Shown one piece after another: positions 26,856 to 38,700 of a DNA stretch of 64,000 nucleotides. Source of the DNA: Scleromitrula shiraiana (Eukaryota; Ascomycota; Leotiomycetes; Helotiales; Sclerotiniaceae); contig JABELC010000003.1 in the NCBI GenBank assembly GCA_028455995.1, positions 3,162,001-3,226,000 on the forward strand, written 5' to 3'. How positions within the stretch are numbered: the first letter of the stretch is position 1; the number at the start of each line of letters is the position of its first letter. The position numbers and the translations under genes were made by a program. The notes beneath the pieces were generated by a model. The model was given only the letters and a program-made list of their open reading frames with translations, had not been told where the DNA came from and made no database searches.

Positions 26856-29800
26856 CTACTCGTCACTTCCACTGTCCTCAACACCATTTTGAGTGGGATT
26901 CTCATATTTATCCCAGTTAGCCAGCACGTTACCAATCTTTGGAGAATTGGTAAGTCTGTAAACATCCTCAAAATATTCCTTAGTTAACTCGAAAGGTCTT
27001 GCAGTAACGTTGGGAATATATTTCCCAATCAATTTACTTGGATCGATAGTGGTCTTGTTGATCTTCTTGAGAAGGAAACTACGGAAAGGCTTGACACCTG
27101 ATCGTAAGAAAGTAGAGTGGAAAGGCACATCGATTCCTTTAAGAGGAATGGTAGCAAAACCTCTTTGTAAGTCAAGAGGTTTGGGTTTAGCCTCAGTTTG
27201 CTTGGCGCATTCGCGGATGATTTCCACAAGATGAGCCTTAACATCATCGAGGGAAAGGGTTTGCATCAATTGTTGGATATCGATCTTTTGTGCTTTGAGG
27301 TAATTAGTGACACCGGTAAGGGTATCGAGAGCACGAAGATCACCAGCGCAAACATATTGCATATTGGCGATATTGTAGTTAACAATTTCCAACAGCCATT
27401 TGGTTTCTTCAGCAATATTCTCAACGACGTATTGAAGAGCTTGTTCGTTGAAAGTCTTGGAAATTCTGCTGGGGTTGACAGCACACATAGAGTAGTTTGA
27501 ACGTCCCGAGGCATCACGTTCGACAGCTACTTGCATGGTCAAACCTCTGTAGAAAACGACTGATACCAAACTCTCAATTGGCATGACATCTGCCAAAGCA
27601 GCAAGGGCAGAGTATTCTCCAAGAGAGTGACCCGCAAAACTGCTGTCACGTTGAACAAGACCCTTAGAGCGCATATCTTCAAAACTTGCTTTCTCCATCA
27701 ATGTCAAGGCAGGTTGCGTGAATTGGGTGGCAGAAAGAAGACCCGTTGGTGATCGATAAGTGTAAGATGTGGTGTGTTCATCAACTTCCTTGAACATCTT
27801 CTCTGATTTAATCGAACCATCTGCACCCACGGTTTCGAATGTCATGGACATATAGTTTTGACGAATAGCCTTACCACGAGGTCCACCGAAGTGAATGGTA
27901 AGTTCCTTAGGGTTGTTCTTGACAATGTTGGTAATTGCGAAACCTATTGTTGTTAGAAATGATACTTTAACAGAATCTTTCACAGAACTTACCATAGTTA
28001 TCCATGAAATGCTTGTCGGCACGGTCCCATACTTCCTTGGCTACAGGACTGCTGGCGTACAACTCCATACCCATACCTTGTTCTTGCGATCCTTGTCCGG
28101 TGAAGACGTATGCCGAGACTGGTTGTTCGACTTCAGCCTCACCAAGTAAGACCTTGTCCTCTGTCTCTTTGTTGCTAGCTTCCACCTTGATGATCTTACG
28201 CCCAGCAACCATACCAACGTGTTGTAATCTGACTTCGATGTCATCATTGGGGAGAACCATGCCAGTCAAAGATGCATGGAAACTTCGTACACGGCCAATG
28301 TGGTTTTCGGCAGCCCAAGTCTCAACCAAACTTCGGACAGCTGCGCTGGAGTACATACCGTGAGTGATAGTACCTGGCAAATTGGCGTAGCTAGAGAAGA
28401 CACGAGAAACGTGAATAGGATTGTAATCACCAGAAACTCGAGCGTATGTTTCATTGGATGCTGGTGCCTTAATGGAGAGTGGAGTTTTGCCGTTAAGAGG
28501 AATGGCATTCTCAAAATTGATTGGTTGCTCAATTGAAGATCCATGACGTTCAAGATAATCGACTACAGGGTTACCATGGGAAACACCAGCTTCATAATCA
28601 ACGTTGGCAACTTGAATGATTTCCTTCGTGGGGAGCTCCAACAAGACTTGACCCTTAGTTTCAACGCTTGAGAAGATAGTCTTGTTCTTAAAGCGGACAA
28701 GACTCTCAAGACGGAAAGTCAAGGTTTGACCAAGTAGTTCGATTCCTTCTTCCATATTAAACCATTCCTTGGATCTTAGGACAGCAACATCTTTGGTGGT
28801 AGCAAGATGAATTTGCATTGGTGTTTCTGTCTTGCGTTGGAAGGTGTTCTCGAAGTCAGTGTAGGTGCCACGGTACAAGAACTGTGAAGTCACCTCCATA
28901 ACTGGTTGCCCATCTCTAGTGATGGTACCGCAGACCTCAACCATCTTACCAGAGTCTTGGTTGAGAACAGCATTAATCTGGGCAGTGGTTTCAACCTCAT
29001 CTCCTTTCTTCAATGGCTCTGCTCCAGGAATCATGCGGAAACCGTTGGAAAGATGTACGAGTTTCAAAAGGTCACCGTCAATTATTCTAGGGAAGATTGG
29101 CTTAGTGATGGCTTTCCAGCCAACTACGATAGCGAAATCCATAGGAGCAAAAACTTCCTTTCCAGGTATATCGACGAAAGCCTCTCCAGTATTACCCACA
29201 GCATGAACGAAATCGTTGATATCCTCGCTGGTAATAGTGGCCTTACCACCGTTGAACGTGCCAGTGACGGAAGCATCAAGATCAATAGCTTCGTTTCCAA
29301 ACCAAGCTCTCCAGTAGAATTCCTTGATACGGTCATTTCGGTCATCCATGACTTCCCGAATTGGAGCGTAACCAGCTTCTGGGTGGTATGTGAATCTTAA
29401 GGGAAGCGAGACTGGTTTGCCTACTGCGGTGGTTTCCTTGATCATGTTCACCAAAATCTCATTCTTGCCAACCAACTTGACATCGATTACTTGAACGTAG
29501 TGGTTTGGTTTTGGTTGTTCCTTCACTGTAATGAATGTCTTTGAGGGGTCATTAGGGTGGTGAATCTCAACAAACAATCCCCTGACCGGAGCAAAAATTC
29601 GCTTCATTGGATTTGTCTGGAATTTTTGACCTTGAACGAAAATTTCGGAAGTGAAAATAGCATGGCGCCATGATCTCTTGCTGCCTGCAAGTAAGGAAAG
29701 CCATGACTCGAGAGATGGAAGAACAGCACCAGAAGTGTGTGAAAGACGGTAAGTAGTCTTCTCGGCTTCTTCCGAGATTGTCAAGCCTTCAACCTCAACC

Positions 29801-32800
29801 TCAGCATCGGCTTCGATAAGCTTGCCACCGAAATACTCGACAACTGGGATAGAAGCTTCATTTCCTTTGTAAATATCTTGAGTCAAACCCTTGATATGAG
29901 CATCATGAATGCCATCGAGAATCTCTTTGATAGGCTCATCCACAATCTTGGAGTACTTGACAGCAGTTGGACCTTGCAAGATACAAGTTCTGCCAACATC
30001 TTGACCAATGACAGCTTCCAAATCCTCCGATTGCCACAATGAATCTTTCTTGAAGAAGAATTCAAAGTTCTCATCGAGGGATGGTACAAAAGTGGTTGGT
30101 TTTTGACCTCTGCGTTGGCAGAGCATGAGGAAATGCTGTACATCTTGTGCATTAATGAGTTGAGTCTCGCATTCTGGGTAGGCAGCCAAGATTTTGTCGA
30201 CTGTTGAATAAGGATCTTCGACTTCGAGATCAGAATAGCTTTGGAGTAATGATGACTTGCCCGGGCTAGTAGTGAAGCGCTCCTCGACACGACGGATGAA
30301 ATCTCCAGTAAGTTTGATGTAGGATTTATCAATCCAACGAGACTCATGTTTGACATACATCAAATCCACCATTCGGCGAACGACCTCACCATAGGTCATA
30401 TCCTCAAGATCCACAGTCTCACCAGCCTTGTTTCGTCCGAACCACACCTTTTGGAAGTCGTCGTTCAACTTCTTAATGATATAATCACGGTTCTTCTTCA
30501 GTTCAAGAACTCGCTTCTCCTTTGGTAAACTGAAGATTTTTGAATCCATCTCGGCCCAGAATTTAACACCACGTGTAGCGAGCTTGTGGATTGGCTCACC
30601 CATTTCGGATCTGACAGTAATAACACCACCGGCAGGTCCCTTGTAAGTCTTTTCCCAATGGATGTCATCAAGACCTTCGGCCTCAGTGATGGCCTTCTTG
30701 GCATTCTTACTGGTGTGTGCTTCCTTAGCGGTCATCATACGACTACCGAATAGACATCCATCAAATGGCATTGGTGGATAACCATAGTTCTTTGACCAGC
30801 CACCAGTGAGGTAAGGATAGGTATCCTCAGCTCCACCGAAACCACTACCGGCTACCAAAATAAGATTCTCTTGTCTACGGATGCGAGAATACATTTGGAG
30901 GATTGGCTGATGGAAATCTTCGAAAGAATGATGTCCACCACCACGTCCTCCAGTCCATTGAAGGATGACTGGGAATGTTGGGTTGGCCTTTGCGATATTA
31001 ATTACAGCTTGAATAGCTTCCATAGATCCTGGTTTGAACGCAATGTGTTTCAATCCAAGGGTCTCAATGTACTCCTGTGCAACCTCAATTGATGGTACAC
31101 CAGCACCAATAGTGAGACCTTCAATGGGCACACCTTCAGCACGTAGTTGGCCAAGAAGTGGGATCTGCCATTGCATGGCACGTGGGTTGACGTAAATAAG
31201 GTTAACTGTAATACCACGACCTGCGGGAATGGCGTTCTCAATCTTTCTTAAAGCCTCGGTCATTGTCTTGGCATTATAATAACCGCCTCCAGCCAATTCG
31301 ATTTGGTAACCGGCATTCATGGTTGCAGCCACGAAATCCCAAGGAACTGTACAAGGTGTCATACCAGCAACCATGACGGGTGGAACTCCCAGAATTCGGC
31401 TCATCTTCGTGTCTACAAATGTTTGACCAGCAGACGTTTTGATCAACTTTGGACCATGCTCCTTAACCCAATCAACGGCGTACTTGACTGCATGTTCTTC
31501 ATCACGGTCGAAAAGTTCAGGCTTGTAGCCAACTTCTGGAACGGTACCACTGACTGTACCAGCCAAGATAACACGAACTCCAGTTCCATCCTTATTACGA
31601 CTGGTCAAAACACCCAAACCAGAAACACCACCAGGGCCGAAATCCAGAATATGGGTTGCTTGGGGAAAGACCGTCGCCTTTTCCCAGTGAACTGGATCGT
31701 GGGTAATTAAGCGCACAAGCGTTGGCACAATATTTCCTTGAACATCCTCTCGGATGTCCTTACCCGAATTTGTGTCATAAACTGGAATGCCTAAAGATTT
31801 GCTGTCAATCTTGATATCCTTGAGATCTTCGTCGATGTGTGCTGTGGCCTTTTCAAGGTATTTGCTGTGGAAAGGCGATGTGATTGGCAAGAATCTGTTG
31901 ACGAATCTAACCTTACGCTCTGTGAAGGGAATTCGAGTCTGATCAAGACCAGTTGGAGCCTTGACTTTACGTAATTGGAGGTTCAAACCATACAAAGAAA
32001 TGGGAGGTCCTGCAACAACCAAGTTACGAGCACTGTTGATGAGCGAAATGGCAATATGTCTATCTTCTGGGAGATATTTGTTGGTCTCATTGATATGCTC
32101 CTGAACTTGTGCTTGCGATAAATCACGAATGCTCAACATTGGAGTTGGAGTTCCTTCGCCGTTGTCCACTGAATCCTGGAGAATGTTTGGTGCTAAAGAG
32201 GTTCGGGGGTATGTTTGCTGACTTCGAGAACCAATCCAGAACAAAATTGTAAGTGCTGATACCGCAACCTTGTTGAATGATTCCCAAGAGTCCGCAGCAG
32301 CTGTAGCAGCAGCCAATACAACACCTTGGGAATGACCGGTTGTACCACTAATTCTATCTCTGAATTGTCCAGGAGTAAGACCTAGAACTCTACAGGTGAC
32401 AGCGTAGTGGCAGAGCTGCACTAAACCAATCAATGGGAAACTAACTGGTGCTGAAACCAAATAATCGATATCTGGAGTCGATTCGGGATCATGCAACCAT
32501 GCCATGACATCCAAACCTTTCGAGTACAATTTCTCGGCTCTAGGGTCTTTGGATAGATTTTGTAAAAGTTCTGCGGATTCGGTGATCAAATCCTCCACAA
32601 ATACAGCATATGTCTTATGAAGTTCCCGAAGCTCTTCGAAGTATTCCTCAATATTTCCTTGTCCACCAAAAACATTATAGATATTGGCTTCGTCATCACC
32701 AGCCGCTCTGAACAATGCTGATTCGTGAGGTCGAATTGGTCTACTGCTAGCTGCGCGTGCGGCGTAGTAGCATTCGATTACTTTGAGTTGCTTTGCATCA

Positions 32801-33186
32801 ATTCCAGGAAGAGTAGCAACCAAGGCGTGAACCTCGTTACCTCTCAAGAAGCCACGTTCGAATTCATTCAAAACGAGTTTCAAGACCTCTTCGTATGAAC
32901 CTTGTGCATCATCTTCCCCATCATCCACTTCTTGCGCTACAAAGCCCAAATATCTAGCAACAAGTTCAGCAACGGATGAAGGCTCATCATCTTGTGCAAG
33001 TTCGTCTGTGGGTTCTGGAAGTGAGGCGAGGAAACGGTCTTTGATTTGAGAAGCTTGAAAATGAAGATTTTGGGGTATCAAAAAGGAATGTTCTAATGAG
33101 CCATGTGAAAGAACAAGTGGGCGTAGAGATGATGAAGATCGTGGTGTTGAGACACCCGTTTGAGGGCCAGTAGATGTGCCGTACAT
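26856..33186 (-). CDS. FAS1: Fatty acid synthase subunit beta
   Basis: Exons 33186-27993 and 27943-26856 (50-bp intron, GTAAGT donor) give 2093 residues, the usual length for fungal Fas1. The domain order is that of the beta subunit: acetyltransferase with GTTGHSQGV (Ser286), a TIM-barrel enoyl reductase with GGRGGGHHSFEDFH near 745-760, the hot-dog dehydratase with GDYNPIHVS (His1592) followed by GTITHGMYSSAA, and the malonyl/palmitoyl transferase with FTGQGSQEQGMGM and FAGHSLGEYS (Ser1838). With FAS2 it builds the cytosolic alpha6-beta6 barrel that makes palmitoyl- and stearoyl-CoA. The start MYGTSTGPQTGVSTPRSS is the first ATG and matches the usual N-terminus. FAS2 lies head to head, 2578 bp away. 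No frameshift or missing catalytic residue was seen. Confidence 0.98.
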
Positions 33187-33525
33187 GGTGATGGCAGATT
33201 TTGTATGAATTGAAGTGATGATTTTATCTCTCTTAGTTTACCCCAAAAATTAGTAAAAGTTCTCAATCTATGTGGTCTCTTTTCTTAACCCGCACATTCC
33301 AAGACTAGAATATTAATAAATTTGACTTGATTTAACTTACAAATTTATCTTCAGCAAAACTCCAGGAACTCAATGAAGAGCAGGAGTGAGGATTTGCTGT
33401 AAAAGTTACAAGAGAAGGGAATCTTTTAGTTTTAACAAGGATTCAAATCGCTCCACCAAAATGCAAAAAGTATGTAGGTAGAGAGGAAGAATGAATGAAA
33501 TGTATTAAATTGAAAAAGATGAATG

Positions 33526-33552
33526 GATGATGATGATGATGATGATGATGAT
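33526..33552. repeat. GAT trinucleotide repeat, 9 copies
   Basis: Nine tandem GAT units in the FAS1 leader region, about 340 bp upstream of its start codon. Confidence 0.85.
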
Positions 33553-34255
33553 GGTATAAACAAATTGAACAGATCTGCCAGTTGATCAGTCTTTTGTGTG
33601 AATTTTCTGATTATATTTTCTTGGTTGGAGGGGGGAGAGAGAGAGTGTGAGTGTGTGTATGTGTGTGGGAGAGAGTGAGAGAGAGAGAGAGTATGAAATT
33701 CAATCAATAAGTTAAGACTCAAGAACTCAAGACTTAACTTGAAGAGTCCAATCCAATTAAGTTGAATCTCTATACGAGTAGTGAGGGAAAAGTAGGGTGC
33801 GGTGCGGTAGTGGGTTGGTAGTGGGTTGGTAATGGATTGGTGGTGATACTAGATATCGGTAGAAGCTTTGGAACAGCACTTTTTTTTTTCTCAACGTAAC
33901 GCCAAAAAAAGATCATTCACCGTACAAGGGCAAAATGACTTAAATTGGTTAGTTATTTGTTGGGGGGTTTGATGGATGGGGGTTGAAATTTTGAATGCAC
34001 TGCACAATCCTTGGCCCTGGTCAAGCCTACTTTATTTATTATTATTATATTATCTTGCATGAACGATAAAGTAATCTAACACAATCTATTTAATTAATTT
34101 TCTAAAAAGAGTAATATTATTTTATTATATCGACTTTATTTATGTTGAAATGTCTACTCGAGTACATCTATCTAGAACTATATAAATTCAAGAAGTGAAG
34201 GGAAAGGAAATGGGAAGGGAAATGAAAAGGGAAAGGGAAAGGGAACGGGAAAGGG

Positions 34256-34320
34256 AAAGCAAAGCAAAGCAAAGCAAAGCAAAGCAAAGCAAAGCAAAGC
34301 AAAGCAAAGCAAAGCAAAGC
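34256..34320. repeat. AAAGC pentanucleotide repeat, 13 copies
   Basis: Thirteen perfect AAAGC units preceded by a GGGAAA-rich purine stretch (34196-34258) in the middle of the FAS1/FAS2 intergenic region. The whole tract is purine on one strand except for the C of each unit. Confidence 0.95.
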
Positions 34321-34726
34321 AAAGGAATGAGGGTGGAGGTATAGATAGTCTGGAGGTGAGGGAAGAATCTAATCTGCAGTAAGGGTTCTCCCTCGCATCT
34401 TTCTCCTGAAACCGACCTTCGTAGCACTACAGTTTCTTCGGGAAATTAAGTCAGCCTTCTCTAAAGGACTTCCTAGGTAAAGTAGATCAGTAATATATCA
34501 GTAGTATATCAATCATATGGTCATTTGTTGAGTGAGGTATGTATTTAAATTTCTCGTCGTTATCGGTTACTATATCTGATGTTTTTAACATTCCAATAAT
34601 GCTAGCAATTCTATTACCCAGGGGCTCGAGGGGCTCGAGGGGTAAAAGAGAGAGGGAGAAAGAGGGAGATCTAGATATATATCCTATCCCTTTATGGATA
34701 AAGAGAAAGGTGTTGCACACTAAGCA

Positions 34727-34757
34727 TACATACATACATACATACATACATACATAC
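34727..34757. repeat. CATA tetranucleotide repeat
   Basis: About seven to eight CATA units in the FAS1/FAS2 intergenic region. Confidence 0.85.
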
Positions 34758-35764
34758 AGTAGTGCTATATGTGTTTCTTTTTTGCTCGCCTTTTTTGAGG
34801 CTACTTACGGAAGTAAACCTCCCCGGTTTATGTATAGAATCAAGGGATCTGATGATCTGATGATCTGATGAAAGACAAGAATTACATCTACCGTTATTCT
34901 CCTTCGTCCCTTGAGTCTTGATGAAGAGATTGATAGAGATTGATACAAACTGTAAAGCATGAGAACTTAAACTAGGTAAGAAACCAATACATATCCAATA
35001 CATATCCAATACATATCGTATATTATTAATCTGATACAGCGACAGTGGTATACCATACCTACCCGGTCAAAAAAGGTGGTTGAATTTTTTGATACGATAT
35101 TCATTCATGGAAACTGTGGCTTTTTGATGGTAGGCATTAATAACAGGGATTACCGAGTAAAACTAAACCTAATCAATAACTAGTGAAAATCCCCGCCCGT
35201 CTGTTGGGAGTAAAATATTCATGGGTCCAAATAAAAAATATCAACCCATTGAAATTCATCCTAGTTTTTAAAATCCTAAACCTTAGAACTAAGACGAAAA
35301 TCCTTTGGAAAGCTTCCACTACCACCAACCACGACACCACTTTAAACTATTTGTCTTTTCTCCGCACAAGAAAACTGTAAACTGTACTGTATACAGTCTT
35401 CTCCTTCTCTTCTATCTACAATTCCAAAATCCTCAATATTCTTTTTAGAATTCACTTTGATTTTTCTATTTTCAGATATACATTTCCATTAAAATCACCA
35501 TCTTTGGTTTGCTGGTTAGAGGGGGAAAAAAAGAAAAAAGAAAAGAATCTCCGTCTCTTATAAATTATTGTATTTCTAGGGACAACATTAGAGGCATTCT
35601 TAAGGTATCGTTTACTCGTTACTAAGGGGAAAAAAATACCTTGTCTTGGAATTCAAAAATATTTGACAGTTTGCAAACTCGAAAACAAAAACATCTTCGA
35701 GTCTTTTTATGATACCCCCTTCGATTACAATTTAATACTTCCCTCGACCCTAAATCCCTTCAAC

Positions 35765-38700
35765 ATGCGTCCAGAAGTCGAGCAGGAGCTCGCCCATACA
35801 CTCCTTGTTGAGTTGTTGGCATATCAATTCGCTTCACCTGTGAGATGGATCGAAACACAAGATGTTATTTTGGACGAAAAGACAACAGAGAGAATTGTGG
35901 AAATCGGTCCTGCAGATACTCTCGGTGTTATGGCCAAGCGGACACTCGCCTCAAAGTACGAAGCCTACGATGCAGCCAAATCTGTTCAGCGACAAATTCT
36001 GTGCTACAATAAAGATGCAAAGGAGATTTACTATGATGTCGACCCAGTGGAAGATGAGCCTGCCCCAGCAGCCCCAAGTGATTCTCCTGTAGCTTCATCA
36101 TCTGGTTCAGCACCTGCACCAGTAGCTGCAGCCCCACCTCCCAGCGCAGGTCCAGCAGCACAAGTTCCAGATGCCCCAGTTGGAGCTATAGATATTGTGC
36201 GGTCATTGATCGCACAAAAGTTAAAGAAACCTCTTTTGGAAATTCCATTAAGCAAGGCCATCAAGGATCTCGTTGGAGGTGAGAGAAAACAAACCTCTAT
36301 CTAGACACTACTATAAGCTAACAAATCTTTTGCACAGGCAAATCTACACTACAAAACGAAATATTGGGAGATTTGGGTAAAGAATTCGGATCGACACCTG
36401 AAAAGCCAGAAGATACCCCTCTCGATGAGCTAGGAGCTTCGATGCAGGCCACATTCAATGGTCAATTAGGAAAACAATCGTCATCCCTTGTTGCGAGATT
36501 AATCTCCTCAAAAATGCCTGGTGGCTTCAACATTACGGCGGCTCGTAAATACTTGGAGACTCGATGGGGTCTAGGACCAGGAAGACAAGATGGTGCTTTG
36601 CTTCTCGCCTTGACTATGGAACCTGCAGCACGTTTAGGAGCTGAAAATGACGCAAAGGCATATCTTGATGATGTGTCTCAGAAATATGCCGCCAATGTAG
36701 GAATTAGTCTCTCATCCCCAGCTGGTGGTGGTGATGCCGCTGGTGCAAGTGGAGGAATGATGATGGATCCTGCGGCTATCGATGCTTTGACTAAGGACCA
36801 AAGAGCACTTTTCAAGCAACAATTGGAACTTTTCGCCAGATACCTCAAGATGGATCTCCGAGCAGGCGACAAGGCATTCATTGGCTCCCAAGAATCACAA
36901 AAGGCACTCCAGGCGCAGTTGGATTTGTGGAACGTTGAACATGGAGAATTTTATGCTGCGGGTATTGAGCCAGTATTCAACCAGCTCAAGGCTAGAGTTT
37001 ATGATTCTTCGTGGAATTGGGCGCGTCAAGATGCCTTAACAATGTACTACGATATCATTTTCGGTCGACTTCAAGCTGTTGATCGAGAAATCGTTAGCCA
37101 GTGCATTCGTATCATGAACCGTTCGAATCCTACCCTCTTGGAATTTATGCAATACCACATTGATAACTGTCCAACTGACCGTGGAGAGACCTACAAACTT
37201 GCAAAGGAACTTGGACAGCAACTTATTGAGAACTGCAGAGAAGTTTTAGGCGTTTCCCCAGTTTACAAGGATGTCGCATTACCAACTGGTCCACACACAT
37301 CTGTTGATGCACGCGGAAATCTTGATTACGCCGAAGTTCCGAGATCTAGCGTTCGAAAGCTCGAGCACTACGTACGAGAAATGGCTGATGGAGGAAAGAT
37401 TTCTGAGTATGGAAACAGAACAAAGGTTCAAAACGATCTCAGCCGTATCTACAAACTTATCAAGCAACAACACAAACTTTCCAAAGCATCTCAAATCCAG
37501 ATCAAGAGCCTGTATGGCGATGTCATCCGCTCCTTGGCAATGAGCGAAGGTCAAATAATTCCGAAAGAGAACGCCAACGGCAAAGCCAAGAAAAATGGAG
37601 TTAAAACCAATGGCCATGCCAAAGCTGGAAAGGTTGAAACAATTCCGTTCTTGCATCTAAAGAGAAAGGATGAGCACGGCTGGGAGTACAGCAAGAAGCT
37701 CACAGGTCTTTATCTTGATGGTCTAGAGCAAGCTGCCAAGAACGGTGTTACCTTCCAAGGAAAGAATGCTTTGATGACTGGTGCCGGAGCTGGTTCAATT
37801 GGTGCTGAAGTCCTTCAGGGTCTGATCAGCGGTGGAGCAAAGGTTGTTGTGACTACCAGTCGTTTCTCCCGAGAAGTCACCGAGTATTATCAATCTATGT
37901 ACGCTCGCTATGGTTCTCGAGGTTCTCAACTTATTGTCGTCCCATTCAATCAGGGAAGTAAGCAAGATGTTGAAGCTCTGATCGAGTACATTTATGATCC
38001 AAAGAAGGGTCTCGGATGGGATCTTGATTTCGTAATTCCATTTGCTGCTATTCCTGAGAATGGTCGTGAGATCGATAGTATCGATTCAAAATCCGAGCTT
38101 GCTCATCGTATCATGTTGACCAATCTTCTCCGTCTGTTGGGTTGCGTTAAATCACAGAAGGCAGCGCGAGGATTTGAAACTAGACCTGCCCAGGTTGTCT
38201 TGCCTCTATCTCCTAACCACGGTACCTTCGGAAATGACGGTCTCTACTCAGAGTCGAAATTGGCACTCGAAACCCTTTTCAACAGATGGCACTCCGAGAG
38301 CTGGGGCAATTTCCTCACTATTTGTGGTGCTGTTATTGGATGGACTCGTGGTACTGGTCTTATGTCCGGTAACAACATTGTTGCTGAGGGTGTTGAGGCA
38401 TATGGTGTACGCACTTTCTCTCAACAAGAGATGGCTTTCAATCTTTTGGGTCTCATGGCCCCTTCAATTGTCGACCTTTGCCAATCAGAGCCAGTTTTCG
38501 CTGATCTTAATGGAGGTTTACAATTCATTTCCAACCTCAAGGATATGGTGACCAAGCTCAGAAAGGACATCATGGAGACCAGTGAAGTAAGACAAGCTGT
38601 TACTAAAGAGACCGCCATTGAGAACAAGATCGTCAACGGAGAGGACAGTGAGGCACTCTACAAGAAGGTCACCATCGAACCACGTGCAAACATCAAATAC

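Larger units (their letters stand above)
33187..35764. promoter_or_regulatory. Bidirectional FAS1/FAS2 intergenic region
   Basis: This 2578-bp region separates the divergent starts of FAS1 and FAS2 and must hold both promoters and 5' leaders. It contains simple repeats (GAT at 33526-33552, AAAGC x13 at 34256-34320, CATA at about 34727-34757, GGGGCTCGA x2 near 34621-34640). A C/T-rich tract near 35398-35415 lies upstream of FAS2. The open frames within it are low complexity and not called as genes. I found no CCTCGG/CCGAGG fatty-acid-response motif by eye. Co-regulation is expected from stoichiometry but is not shown by the sequence. Confidence 0.55.

Noticed and set aside
34188..34427. Minus-strand frame with repeated Cys-Phe-Ala-Leu-Leu units
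   Set aside because: Translation of the AAAGC array.
35663..35764. Upstream in-frame extension of FAS2
   Set aside because: No in-frame ATG before 35765, and the family N-terminus starts at MRPEVEQ.
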